Below, one piece after another: positions 1 to 6,899 of a stretch of 12,149 nt of DNA. Within the stretch, counting starts at the first letter, position 1. Each line of letters starts with the position of its first letter. Under the pieces are notes generated by a model. It did not search any database, had not been told where the DNA came from, and was given only the letters and a program-made list of their open reading frames with translations. The stretch covers positions 1 to 12,149 of the forward strand of contig USFH01000057.1 in NCBI GenBank assembly GCA_900553925.1, written 5' to 3'. This stretch comes from an uncultured Clostridium sp. Its GTDB lineage: Bacteria > Bacillota > Clostridia > Lachnospirales > Lachnospiraceae. The position numbers and the translations under genes are program-made.

Positions 1-604
1 TTACATAAACATCGGAATTGTGTTTTTTCAATGCACGAGCCACACCACAGATAGTTCCACCGGTTCCTACCCCGGCAACGAAAGCAGCAATCTGTCCTCC
101 GGTATCTTCCCATATTTCTTCTCCTGTGGTACGTTCGTGTACAGCCGCATTGGCAGGGTTCTCAAATTGCTGTAATATGACCGAACCGGGAATCGTAGCT
201 TTCAGTTCCTGTGCTTTTGCAATAGAACCGGACATGCCGGCCATACCATCCGTCAACACAATCTGCGCTCCTAACGCTTTCAGCAGATTCCGGCGTTCAA
301 GACTCATTGTCTCCGGCATGGTCAGTATCAGACGATAACCTTTAATGGTAGCTACCATCGCCAACCCGACACTGGTATTACCGCTTGTAGGCTCTATTAT
401 GGTGGCTCCCGGCTTCAAAAGTCCCCGTTCCTCGGCATCTTCTATCATCGAAAGCGCAACACGGTCCTTCACACTTCCAAGTGGGTTGAAGTACTCAAGC
501 TTGACTACGATCTTTGCCTTCAAGTCCTGCTCCTTCTCGTAATTTGTAAGCTCCAGAAGCGGAGTATTTCCAATCAATTCGGTTAACTGTTTTGCAATCT
601 TCAT
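1..604 (-). CDS. cysK: Cysteine synthase (O-acetylserine sulfhydrylase), C-terminus cut by window edge
   Basis: This is a cytoplasmic PLP enzyme that makes L-cysteine from O-acetylserine and sulfide, the last step of cysteine synthesis. The first 201 residues are visible; the family is about 305-315, so roughly a third is missing past the left edge. It starts with the typical KIAKQLTELIGNTPLLEL. The PLP lysine is K46 in NPLGSVKDR. The substrate-binding loop TSGNT is at 73-77, the asparagine that contacts PLP is N76, and the PLP-phosphate loop GTGGT is at 180-184. The residue after SGNT is Ser78, where most family members have Gly. The ATG at 604 is chosen because AAGGAG lies 9 bases upstream. 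The gene stands apart from the upstream cluster, with a terminator before it and its own promoter, so it is probably controlled by sulfur status. The family assignment is firm. CysK versus CysM is less certain, but the N-terminus and the GTGGT region fit CysK. Confidence 0.96.
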   Translation of the reverse strand, partial: MKIAKQLTELIGNTPLLELTNYEKEQDLKAKIVVKLEYFNPLGSVKDRVALSMIEDAEERGLLKPGATIIEPTSGNTSVGLAMVATIKGYRLILTMPETMSLERRNLLKALGAQIVLTDGMAGMSGSIAKAQELKATIPGSVILQQFENPANAAVHERTTGEEIWEDTGGQIAAFVAGVGTGGTICGVARALKKHNSDVYV

Positions 605-613
605 CTTTGTTTT

Positions 614-619
614 CTCCTT
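614..619 (-). promoter_or_regulatory. Ribosome binding site of cysK
   Basis: On the minus strand AAGGAG lies nine bases before the ATG at 604. This supports that start codon. The gene runs off the window edge, so its start cannot be judged from its length. Confidence 0.8.
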
Positions 620-655
620 TTCTTTTTCATTTATGTGTTGTTATTTCCTACATTT

Positions 656-681
656 CATACTTCTTTAATAGGAATAGTATG
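656..681 (-). promoter_or_regulatory. Inverted repeat in the cysK leader
   Basis: CATACT and AGTATG form a perfect 6-base dyad with a 14-base interior. The interior contains TAGGAAT on the plus strand (669-675), the same 7-mer found in the opposite orientation over the -35 region (minus-strand copy at 709-715). The dyad lies just downstream of the predicted transcription start, so it could be a second operator half or a leader hairpin. It is too short for a T-box riboswitch. The role is inferred. Confidence 0.35.
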
Positions 682-695
682 CATTCATTGAGAAG

Positions 696-724
696 ATATT
701 ACTACTCAATTCCTACAAAGTCAA
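696..724 (-). promoter_or_regulatory. Sigma-A-type promoter of cysK
   Basis: On the minus strand the -35 box TTGACT (719-724) is followed by a 17-base spacer and the -10 box TAATAT (696-701). Each box matches the consensus at five of six positions. The DNA upstream of -35 is very AT-rich and could act as an UP element. Transcription would start near 688-690, giving a leader of about 85 bases. Confidence 0.75.
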
Positions 725-728
725 TAGG
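709..728 (-). promoter_or_regulatory. Possible Rrf2/CymR-type operator over the cysK -35 box
   Basis: The plus strand carries CCTA (712-715), nine bases, then TAGG (725-728), an interrupted dyad that covers the -35 hexamer. The minus strand reads CCTATTGACTTTGTAGGAAT. The Rrf2-family regulator CymR represses cysteine-synthesis genes including cysK in Bacillus, and its sites carry a GGAAT-type half. The resemblance and the position suggest a repressor site of that kind. No regulator gene is visible in the window, so the identity is inferred. Confidence 0.4.
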
Positions 729-774
729 TTTTCAAATAAATTTGGAAAAAAATGAGAAATAATCGGAAAAAGGC

Positions 775-803
775 AAAAAAAGACGCGCACTTATATGCGC
801 GCC
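775..803 (-). terminator. Intrinsic terminator after the transglutaminase gene
   Basis: The transcript reads GGCGCGCA, a 6-base loop UAUAAG, then UGCGCGUC, an 8-pair GC-rich stem with one G-U pair. Seven U residues follow directly (775-781), and a second U run comes three bases later. The stem begins within the stop codon of the upstream gene. It separates the long minus-strand cluster from cysK and is the only convincing intrinsic terminator in the window. Confidence 0.88.
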
Positions 804-3142
804 TATTTTCTATTTGCCTTCCGTAAACGTCTTAGATACTTCTGTGTCTTTTCGAATCCTGTCTGATCAATCTCCTGGTTTGAGAATCCAGCTTTGTTCA
901 ATACTTCATATACCCATGCTGCTTCACGACTAAGTGCATTTTTTTCATCCTCGTCCGTCACACGGGATATCAGATACCGAATCTGTGTCTCATAATTTCT
1001 ATACTTCAGGAAATCTTTATCCCGCTTCTCGTACCTATGCATCATCCGGCTATAATACAAAATCAACTTATCGTTATAGGAAGCTCTCCAGTAACGAATA
1101 TAGAACCACGCCCAGATTGCAAATCGTTTTCCCAACAGGAAAATACAAAAAACCGCAATCACAGCTATAATTCCATAGACAATATTATTCATCATATTGT
1201 CCGGGATCCGGATTGGATTCGCATTTGTATCTGTAACAGTGTCAGCTCCGCTGTCGTCATCTCCCATAAAATCCGCGAACTCATCCCAAAAGCTTGTGAT
1301 ATCCTCCTCTTCTGTCGAAGAAGGTGTTACCTCCACCGGATACCAGCCGATTACCGGATCATAGACCTCCACCCATGCATGTGCATCTGCATCTGTGACA
1401 TCCACACTGACATACGCGGTCTTGCCAATCTCAGAATATCCATCATAGTAATCCTCGTAATTGGCACCTTCCACAAGTTCTCCTCCCAATATCTGATTGT
1501 AGTCAATTGCATAGCCCTCCACATATCGTGCTGGGATGCCCATATACCGGAAGATGAGTACCGCCGCACTTGCAAAATAAGAGCAATAGCCTTTTTTATT
1601 TTCCTCCAGAAAATAATTCACAAAGTCCTTATTTCTCGGTGTCTTGCCCGGCCGGATCGTATATGGATAATTTTCCTCATAATATTGCTGTAACTTCGCA
1701 ATCACATCCTCCGTTCTCCCAATCGTTCCCAGTTCTCCGGCAATCTTTGACACTGCCTCAAGATTTTCCTCCGGCACATACAGATCCGAATCATTGTACG
1801 CCCTACTGTTATAAGTAACGGCTGTACGGTTGCCCTCTTCCCGCGGATAATAAGTGATCTTATATCCATTTCTGATTTCTTCCGCATCCGCAGTATAATA
1901 CGGCTGATATAACCGCGAATTCACACCCACACACTGAATCTCCATCGTTGCTTTGGCACTCTCTGAGCGATTCTCTTCGTAGCCTTCCTGCAGTGTCTTC
2001 GCCTCAGCATCCATCTGCATTCCATCATAATCCTTGATCTCACTTATTGGCGTCCATTCATTTGCATATGGATTATAGCGAACCCCGGTAAATGATTTCA
2101 GGTAGATCCGGTCCGATGTATATGGTGCCATCTTGACAATCAGATCCGTCTGATTATCCAGATAAACAGTAGAGACATCACCCAGCTTTCCTCCACCGAC
2201 ACCTCCATTGGTGCCCGTTCTGTGGTACAATCCCTCAAAACCGTCGACCAGCAGCGTTGACATCGCCGCCATCGTAAGATTCTTGTATTTATTTCCTGTA
2301 TATCCAACGTTGAATGTTTCCTTCGGACGGAAGCTGCTTGCCACCGTCGTTCCGATCACTGCAAGCATCACTGCAAGCACGCCCGCCTGCAGCATCGCCT
2401 TCACATCATAGACATACGCAATTTCTTTTTTCTTTTTCCCCTGCACCTGAAATCTTGCACTGCTCCGCTTGACCGATACCTGCGGACTGTAATGCCTTCC
2501 CGCCTTGAACACGATTGCCATGGAGATACCTGCAAGCATCATGATCGCATACAGCAGATCCGGTTCTTCCGTCAGATAAAGCGGAATCAGGTTCAGGCTC
2601 ATGATAATTACAATCGCCGTCACATACTGCATCCGTCTTGATATATAGACATTTAACAGAATATCCAGAACAATTCCGATAAACAGCGCAACAAAGGTAA
2701 CTGTCACATACCGGTTGCCAATCCGCTCCTGATATAACTTCTGGATATCTACATTAAAATACTGTGCCGCATCATCCACGGTAATATTCACAACCGCGTA
2801 GAAACCACTGTTGATATAATCACGGAACGTAAATACCAGAAATGCAAAGCTGATAAACAAAAACAGATATCCGAGATTTTCCACAAGAAGACGATAATAT
2901 AACATCGCACAGCCAAGTGACACCAGTAAAATCACAACATGGCAAAGCACAACATGAAATGAAATGTTAAATGCCGTCAGATAAAAGCCTATACTCCCCA
3001 TAGAAAGAAGATATACAATAAATCCCTTCAACAAAAGTGTCAGTACCCTGTTTTCTTTTTTCTCAAAGAATTCCTCCTGCAGGTGCACGCCTTCGCATAG
3101 TTCCACCGGTTCAATTGTATTTACGCGTTTCTTTTTTGCCAT
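803..3142 (-). CDS. TgpA-like membrane transglutaminase-domain protein
   Basis: A 779-residue membrane protein with a papain-fold transglutaminase domain, probably acting outside the membrane on cell-envelope proteins. Hydrophobic helices lie near 34-56, 62-83, 88-106, 146-165, 171-190, 196-212 and 248-268. A long extracytoplasmic part follows, then one more helix near 652-672 and a cytoplasmic helical tail to the end. The core shows catalytic Cys520 (GYCSYF) and His588 (AHAWVEVYD). The third triad position, normally Asp in WVPVDPT, is Glu604 in WYPVEVTPS. This order (helices, transglutaminase core, helix, helical tail) matches the bacterial TgpA type. The ATG at 3142 has GGGAG seven bases upstream. 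It is the last gene of the MoxR - DUF58 - transglutaminase module and is followed directly by a terminator. The substrate is unknown; hydrolysis of a peptide is as likely as cross-linking. Confidence 0.92.
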   Translation of the reverse strand: MAKKKRVNTIEPVELCEGVHLQEEFFEKKENRVLTLLLKGFIVYLLSMGSIGFYLTAFNISFHVVLCHVVILLVSLGCAMLYYRLLVENLGYLFLFISFAFLVFTFRDYINSGFYAVVNITVDDAAQYFNVDIQKLYQERIGNRYVTVTFVALFIGIVLDILLNVYISRRMQYVTAIVIIMSLNLIPLYLTEEPDLLYAIMMLAGISMAIVFKAGRHYSPQVSVKRSSARFQVQGKKKKEIAYVYDVKAMLQAGVLAVMLAVIGTTVASSFRPKETFNVGYTGNKYKNLTMAAMSTLLVDGFEGLYHRTGTNGGVGGGKLGDVSTVYLDNQTDLIVKMAPYTSDRIYLKSFTGVRYNPYANEWTPISEIKDYDGMQMDAEAKTLQEGYEENRSESAKATMEIQCVGVNSRLYQPYYTADAEEIRNGYKITYYPREEGNRTAVTYNSRAYNDSDLYVPEENLEAVSKIAGELGTIGRTEDVIAKLQQYYEENYPYTIRPGKTPRNKDFVNYFLEENKKGYCSYFASAAVLIFRYMGIPARYVEGYAIDYNQILGGELVEGANYEDYYDGYSEIGKTAYVSVDVTDADAHAWVEVYDPVIGWYPVEVTPSSTEEEDITSFWDEFADFMGDDDSGADTVTDTNANPIRIPDNMMNNIVYGIIAVIAVFCIFLLGKRFAIWAWFYIRYWRASYNDKLILYYSRMMHRYEKRDKDFLKYRNYETQIRYLISRVTDEDEKNALSREAAWVYEVLNKAGFSNQEIDQTGFEKTQKYLRRLRKANRK

Positions 3143-3176
3143 GTAGAAACTCCCTTAACTGCACACATCTATAGGG

Positions 3177-3226
3177 TGCTGTCTATCCGTCACGCATTTT
3201 CCCACGCTTTGCACCTATCGACAGCA
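3177..3226 (-). other. Possible hairpin between the DUF58 and transglutaminase genes
   Basis: TGCTGTC (3177-3183) and GACAGCA (3220-3226) are perfect inverted 7-mers around a 36-base interior. There is no U run, so this is not a terminator. It could shape the message between the two coding regions. The long loop makes its stability doubtful. Confidence 0.3.
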
Positions 3227-3252
3227 TTCTATCCATCACACGTTTTCCCGCA
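3183..3252. repeat. Imperfect 24-base direct repeat around the DUF58 stop codon
   Basis: The copies at 3183-3206 and 3229-3252 match at 19 of 24 positions, and all five differences are transitions. The right copy includes the DUF58 stop codon and its last codons; the left copy lies in the gap before the transglutaminase gene. This looks like a local duplication of the 3' end of the DUF58 gene that has since diverged. Confidence 0.6.
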
Positions 3253-4276
3253 CCATCATCTGTGCTCCCTGTCCCTCAGTAAATACATGCAGATATGCAT
3301 GCATCTCAGGGTGAACGAGTGCCATATGTTCGGCTGCCTCATTCGGATTCTTATATGCTTTCTCATAATACATGCGCGCAAATGCCGCATCTAATTCTTC
3401 CTTATAATCAATTCTTACATCTTCGTATTCGTACCGGTTCATGCTCCAGTACATAAGGCGTACCGTCGTCTGCTCCTGTATCAGTTCTGCAATAACCGAA
3501 TAGGTCATCGTCAGAATCGCAGCCAGATTGACTGGCTGATCGAGGAATAGCTCTGGCACGATCACAAGCTGATGATCGGACATGCTGACACGGTCCTTCA
3601 CCATCAGGATGTCGCGCTTCGCCGACAGCTTCCAGTGAATGCTCATCAGCTTGTCCCCTGGAATATATTCACGAACCTCCTGCACATCGGAGAAGTCGTT
3701 TCCCCGCTTGGAGCTTTCCTCGCTCTCTAACATGCCCTGCTCAAGTGCCGTCTTCTCATAGGCAATGTCATTGACTTCACGTGGCAGAATGCTAAGCTCT
3801 GCTGCCTGATCGACCGCCTTCTTCAACCGGAAAAATCCCATCAGATCTTTGACATACACGCGCGATACGCTGACACGGACGAGCCCCGGATATCCAGCTA
3901 CAATCGGAAGTGTGAGCGTCTCACCCTTTCCCGCATGGATTGGAACCGAGAACACCTGCTGTCCGATCGTTCCTAGCAGCGTATTCTCCACGTTCACGAT
4001 CACCTTTGCATCCAACGACACGAACCACGTTGGATTTTTTAACTGTATTACAAAATACGCAGTCTCCCCCTGTACTCCGTAGGAATCCTGCGCATAGTTT
4101 ATCTCCACCTGTAAGAAACGCCGCAGAACCGCCACCGCTATTCCCGAAAGAATCGGTCCTGCAATCATTAATACAAGCACGAAGAAATAAAACTGGCTAT
4201 GTAAAAAATAATACAGCATTCCATTTACAAAAAGTAATATCCCATATCCAATTATCCGAACAATATATTCAGCCAA
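3236..4276 (-). CDS. DUF58 protein with two N-terminal membrane helices
   Basis: A 346-residue DUF58 protein. This family nearly always sits beside MoxR ATPases and carries a von Willebrand factor A-like fold thought to bind a partner. Two membrane helices span about 4-28 and 29-51. A beta-rich region follows, then the DUF58 signature near 195-228: FSDVQEVREYIPGDKLMSIH, then WKLSAKRDILMVKD. I place the start at TTG 4276, two bases after the MoxR stop. GAGGG lies seven bases before it, and the helices begin straight after. An in-frame ATG at 4420 would overlap MoxR by 142 bases and add a Cys/Gly-rich tail unlike the family. A later ATG, at residue 20, would cut the first helix. The TTG start suggests translation coupled to MoxR. 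The likely role is an adaptor between MoxR and the membrane transglutaminase; this is inferred from family context. Confidence 0.9.
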   Translation of the reverse strand: MAEYIVRIIGYGILLFVNGMLYYFLHSQFYFFVLVLMIAGPILSGIAVAVLRRFLQVEINYAQDSYGVQGETAYFVIQLKNPTWFVSLDAKVIVNVENTLLGTIGQQVFSVPIHAGKGETLTLPIVAGYPGLVRVSVSRVYVKDLMGFFRLKKAVDQAAELSILPREVNDIAYEKTALEQGMLESEESSKRGNDFSDVQEVREYIPGDKLMSIHWKLSAKRDILMVKDRVSMSDHQLVIVPELFLDQPVNLAAILTMTYSVIAELIQEQTTVRLMYWSMNRYEYEDVRIDYKEELDAAFARMYYEKAYKNPNEAAEHMALVHPEMHAYLHVFTEGQGAQMMVRENV

Positions 4277-4278
4277 TC

Positions 4279-5214
4279 TTATACCCTCGGTGCTGCAACA
4301 TTTGCGATCACCATTCCAATCGCCTGCTGCATTGTAATCCCCTGTGCTTTCCCACGTGCCGAAAGCTTCACGCGATGTCCCAATACATCCCTCGCCACAT
4401 CCTGCACATCCTTCGCACACACATAATCTCTGCCATCGATCACTGCCATCGCCTTCGCCATGCGCAAAAGTGCAATCGTGCCTCGCGGGCTTGCCCCCAT
4501 CGAGAAGATCTCCATTGTCCGGGTTGCCTCTACAAGATTGACGATATATTCAAAGATTTCATCCCGTACATATAAATCATTCGTCATCGCACGCAGCGCA
4601 ATCAGCTCATCCATAGAGATAACCTCCTGCACCTTCGTAAGCGGCTTATCTGCATTTCCTTTTAAGATAGCAACTGCATCCGCGTGACTTGGATACCCCA
4701 TAGACAGACAGATCATGAAACGGTCAAGCTGTGACTCCGGCAGCATCTGCGTGCCGGAAGATCCATATGGATTCTCTGTCGCAATAACAACAAAAGGATC
4801 CGGCAACGGTCTGGTCACGCCATCGACCGTCGCCGTTTTTTCCTCCATAACTTCAAGCAATGCGGACTGTGTCTTTGGAGAGGTCCGGTTGATCTCATCC
4901 GCTAAAAACAAGTTTGTAAAAACCGCACCTTCCCGGTATTCAAACTCCTTGGTAGCAGAGTTATACATGGAAAAACCCAGAATGTCGCTTGGCAGTACAT
5001 CCGGCGTAAACTGCACACGCTTATAATGCATCGACATGCTTTTTGCAAATGTAGTCGCAAGCGTAGTCTTTCCAACCCCCGGAATATCTTCCATCAGGAT
5101 ATGCCCGCCCGCAATTACGGCAGCAAGAACTTTTTTAACAACATGTTCCTTTCCCTTGATCACTTTGTTTACTTCCGCCTGTACCTGCTCAAGCTTCTGT
5201 CCGATTCCTTCCAT
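4279..5214 (-). CDS. MoxR-family AAA+ ATPase
   Basis: A 311-residue AAA+ ATPase of the MoxR family, cytoplasmic proteins thought to act as chaperones that assemble or activate partner complexes. The ATPase core shows Walker A GVGKTT (46-51), Walker B LFLADEINR (102-110), sensor 1 ATENP (145-149), Arg165 in ESQLDRF as probable arginine finger, and sensor 2 SPRG (242-245). The length fits the family (about 310-330). The ATG at 5214 has GGGAGG seven bases upstream. It is followed after two bases by the DUF58 gene and then the transglutaminase gene, the standard partners. A possible 15-codon reading frame ends directly against its start codon. The family assignment is firm; the target of this copy is presumably the DUF58/transglutaminase pair. 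Confidence 0.95.
   Translation of the reverse strand: MEGIGQKLEQVQAEVNKVIKGKEHVVKKVLAAVIAGGHILMEDIPGVGKTTLATTFAKSMSMHYKRVQFTPDVLPSDILGFSMYNSATKEFEYREGAVFTNLFLADEINRTSPKTQSALLEVMEEKTATVDGVTRPLPDPFVVIATENPYGSSGTQMLPESQLDRFMICLSMGYPSHADAVAILKGNADKPLTKVQEVISMDELIALRAMTNDLYVRDEIFEYIVNLVEATRTMEIFSMGASPRGTIALLRMAKAMAVIDGRDYVCAKDVQDVARDVLGHRVKLSARGKAQGITMQQAIGMVIANVAAPRV
4284..4288 (-). promoter_or_regulatory. Ribosome binding site deciding the TTG start of DUF58
   Basis: GAGGG lies inside the last MoxR codons, seven bases before the TTG at 4276, in GAGGGtataagaTTG. No ATG or GTG with a comparable site is available nearby. It is therefore the main support for the TTG start. Confidence 0.65.
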
Positions 5215-5262
5215 CTACACGCCTCCCACAATCCTTAACACCTTATAAAAGCTGCGTTTCAT
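5215..5262 (-). CDS. Possible 15-residue leader peptide before MoxR
   Basis: An ATG at 5262 opens a short frame, MKRSFYKVLRIVGGV, whose TAG stop touches the MoxR ATG (TAGATG). It would be basic and hydrophobic. A weak site, AGGGG, lies about ten bases upstream. Ending exactly at the next start would suit translational coupling, but such a short frame can arise by chance, and the MoxR ribosome binding site lies inside it. I give it as a candidate only. Confidence 0.2.
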   Translation of the reverse strand: MKRSFYKVLRIVGGV

Positions 5263-5295
5263 CGTTGTATAACCCCTGCAATCACAACATGCATA

Positions 5296-6465
5296 TTACT
5301 TTACGATTCCAAGCTTCTTTGCCTCGTCCGCAACCGCCTTTGCAACCACCTTTGCAACTCTCTCATCGAAAGCACCCGGAATGATATATTCTTCGTTCAA
5401 CTCTTCATCCGTCACAATCGAAGCGATTGCTTTCGCTGCCGCAATCTTCATCTCCTCTGTAATTCCGGTTGCCTTTGCATCTAACGCTCCCCGGAAGATA
5501 CCCGGGAACACAAGTACATTGTTAATCTGGTTTGGATAATCGGAACGTCCGGTTGCCATGACACGCACGCCGCCTTTTTTCGCTTCCTCCGGCATGATCT
5601 CCGGTGTCGGATTTGCCATTGCAAATACAATCGGATCTTTTGCCATTGTCGCAACCATCTCCGCGGTTACAATATTTGGTGCAGATACACCGACGAAAAC
5701 GTCCTTTCCCTTCATGATTTCCGCAAGTGCCCCTGTCTGTCTTTCTTTATTCGTAATTTCCGCCATCTCAGCCTGCGCTGGATTCATCCAGTCCTCACCC
5801 GGGCAGAGTGCGCCTTTTTTATCCACCAATACAACATTTCCGATACCAAGTGCAAGCAGAAGCTTGCAGATGGAAATGCCTGCGGATCCGGCACCATTGA
5901 TCACAACATTTGCCTTATCAAACGGCTTTCCGACTAATTTCAAAGCATTGATAAGACCTGCAGATACAACAATTGCCGTGCCATGCTGATCGTCATGAAA
6001 TACCGGGATATCCAGTTCCTCCTTCAGCCGGCGCTCAATTTCAAAGCAGCGTGGTGCCGAAATATCCTCCAGATTAATACCTCCAAATACCGGTGCAATC
6101 CGCTTTACTGTCTCCACGATTTCATCGACATCCTTCGTGTCCAGACAGATTGGAAATGCATCCACTCCGGCGAAGCGCTTGAAGAGTACAGATTTTCCCT
6201 CCATGACAGGAATTGCTGCCTCCGGTCCGATATCTCCAAGACCTAATACAGCCGTACCATCGGATACAACCGCAACCGTATTCGCCTTACAGGTATATTT
6301 GTAGACATCTGCGGGATTTGCATGAATCTTGCGGCATGGTTCTGCAACACCCGGTGTATATGCGGTACTTAAGTCATCCCGGTTGTTAATTTCAACCTTG
6401 GATACGACCTCCAGTTTACCATGATTTTCCTCATGCATCTTCAAGCTCATCTGATTATAGTCCAT
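5296..6465 (-). CDS. Malic enzyme (oxaloacetate-decarboxylating malate dehydrogenase)
   Basis: A cytoplasmic enzyme that oxidatively decarboxylates L-malate to pyruvate and CO2 with reduction of NAD or NADP. The protein has 389 residues, the usual length for the short bacterial form without a phosphotransacetylase domain. Visible residues are catalytic Tyr36 in STAYTPGVAEPC, catalytic Lys91 in MEGKSVLFKRF, metal ligands Glu133 and Asp134 (NLEDISAPRCFEIE) and Asp159 (FHDDQHGTA), and the dinucleotide-binding GAGSAG (191-196). An Asp at 215, after the second beta strand (VLVDKKG), fits a preference for NAD; this is inferred. The ATG at 6465 has GAGG nine bases upstream. It has no evident functional link to its neighbours. 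The 81-base gap to MoxR holds no terminator, so read-through is possible. Confidence 0.96.
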   Translation of the reverse strand: MDYNQMSLKMHEENHGKLEVVSKVEINNRDDLSTAYTPGVAEPCRKIHANPADVYKYTCKANTVAVVSDGTAVLGLGDIGPEAAIPVMEGKSVLFKRFAGVDAFPICLDTKDVDEIVETVKRIAPVFGGINLEDISAPRCFEIERRLKEELDIPVFHDDQHGTAIVVSAGLINALKLVGKPFDKANVVINGAGSAGISICKLLLALGIGNVVLVDKKGALCPGEDWMNPAQAEMAEITNKERQTGALAEIMKGKDVFVGVSAPNIVTAEMVATMAKDPIVFAMANPTPEIMPEEAKKGGVRVMATGRSDYPNQINNVLVFPGIFRGALDAKATGITEEMKIAAAKAIASIVTDEELNEEYIIPGAFDERVAKVVAKAVADEAKKLGIVK

Positions 6466-6570
6466 CTTCTTTTTCCTCTGCTTTCTTCTATCTTATTTAT
6501 TTTTTTATTTTCTTAACTTCGAATTTCATTTTCCCATGCATCTGCCTGATCGGTTTCACCGAAATCCATC

Positions 6571-6831
6571 TTAATTCATCTTTACATGATCAATCTCATT
6601 GTTGCAGTTTTTGATTGTCTCTTTCGCTGCATCGATCTTCTCGACAAGCGGTCCAAATTCCGGATCCATCTGCGCTCCCTCTTTTACCTTATTGTAGAAG
6701 ATCTCGCCGATTGCCTCATAAGTATCTTTGATATTTGACTTCTCTTTACTGATCTTCGCTTTCAGTTTTGTCACCTCAACTGCGTCACCGGCTTCACTTT
6801 TGACCGTCTTAACAAAATCTTTAAATGCCAT
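6571..6831 (-). CDS. Small helical protein of unknown function (86 aa)
   Basis: I do not recognise this protein by function. It is predicted to be almost wholly alpha-helical and soluble, with charged amphipathic stretches near 18-50 and 60-84 that could form coiled coils. It has a single cysteine (Cys76). It resembles the N-terminal helical half of clostridial small proteins that carry a C-terminal zinc ribbon, but no CxxC pair is present here, so the ribbon is absent or lost. The ATG at 6831 has a very strong AGGAGG nine bases upstream. It lies 61 bases after the four-helix membrane protein gene and may be co-expressed with it. The coding call is good because of the ribosome binding site and lysine/glutamate-rich composition. 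The comparison with the zinc-ribbon family is from memory. Confidence 0.82.
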   Translation of the reverse strand: MAFKDFVKTVKSEAGDAVEVTKLKAKISKEKSNIKDTYEAIGEIFYNKVKEGAQMDPEFGPLVEKIDAAKETIKNCNNEIDHVKMN

Positions 6832-6884
6832 TTCTAAATACCTCCTCGTTTTTGATTCTATCCCCGCAATATTCCACAGGAAAT

Positions 6885-6899
6885 TTCATATTCTATGAA
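6885..6899. other. Short perfect inverted repeat over the stop of the membrane protein gene
   Basis: TTCATA and TATGAA flank a 3-base centre, TTC on the plus strand. The right arm covers part of the stop codon at 6893. It lies upstream of the 86-residue gene and could be a small operator or hairpin. No U run follows, and chance is not excluded. Confidence 0.2.

Noticed and set aside
605..802. T-box or other riboswitch before cysK
   Set aside because: The predicted leader is only about 85 bases and lacks a T-box sequence or a terminator/antiterminator pair. The terminator at 775-803 belongs to the upstream gene.
1037..1693. Plus-strand 218-codon open frame
   Set aside because: It lies antisense inside the transglutaminase gene, is rich in His, Ile, Cys and Arg, has no ribosome binding site and no recognisable motif.
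4277..4420. Longer DUF58 reading frame starting at ATG 4420
   Set aside because: It overlaps the end of MoxR by 142 bases and adds a Cys/Gly-rich tail with no family match. The TTG at 4276 has a good ribosome binding site and fits the DUF58 layout.
3940..4575. Plus-strand 211-codon open frame
   Set aside because: It is antisense to both DUF58 and MoxR, which have clear family motifs; its composition is that of a shadow frame.
6513..6569. Eighteen-codon frame MDFGETDQADAWENEIRS after the 86-residue gene
   Set aside because: The ATG comes one base after the upstream stop, but there is no ribosome binding site and nothing else supports coding.
6466..6570. Promoter for malic enzyme in the AT-rich gap
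   Set aside because: Only weak -35/-10 matches are present in a long A-rich run; no pair with good boxes and spacing stands out.
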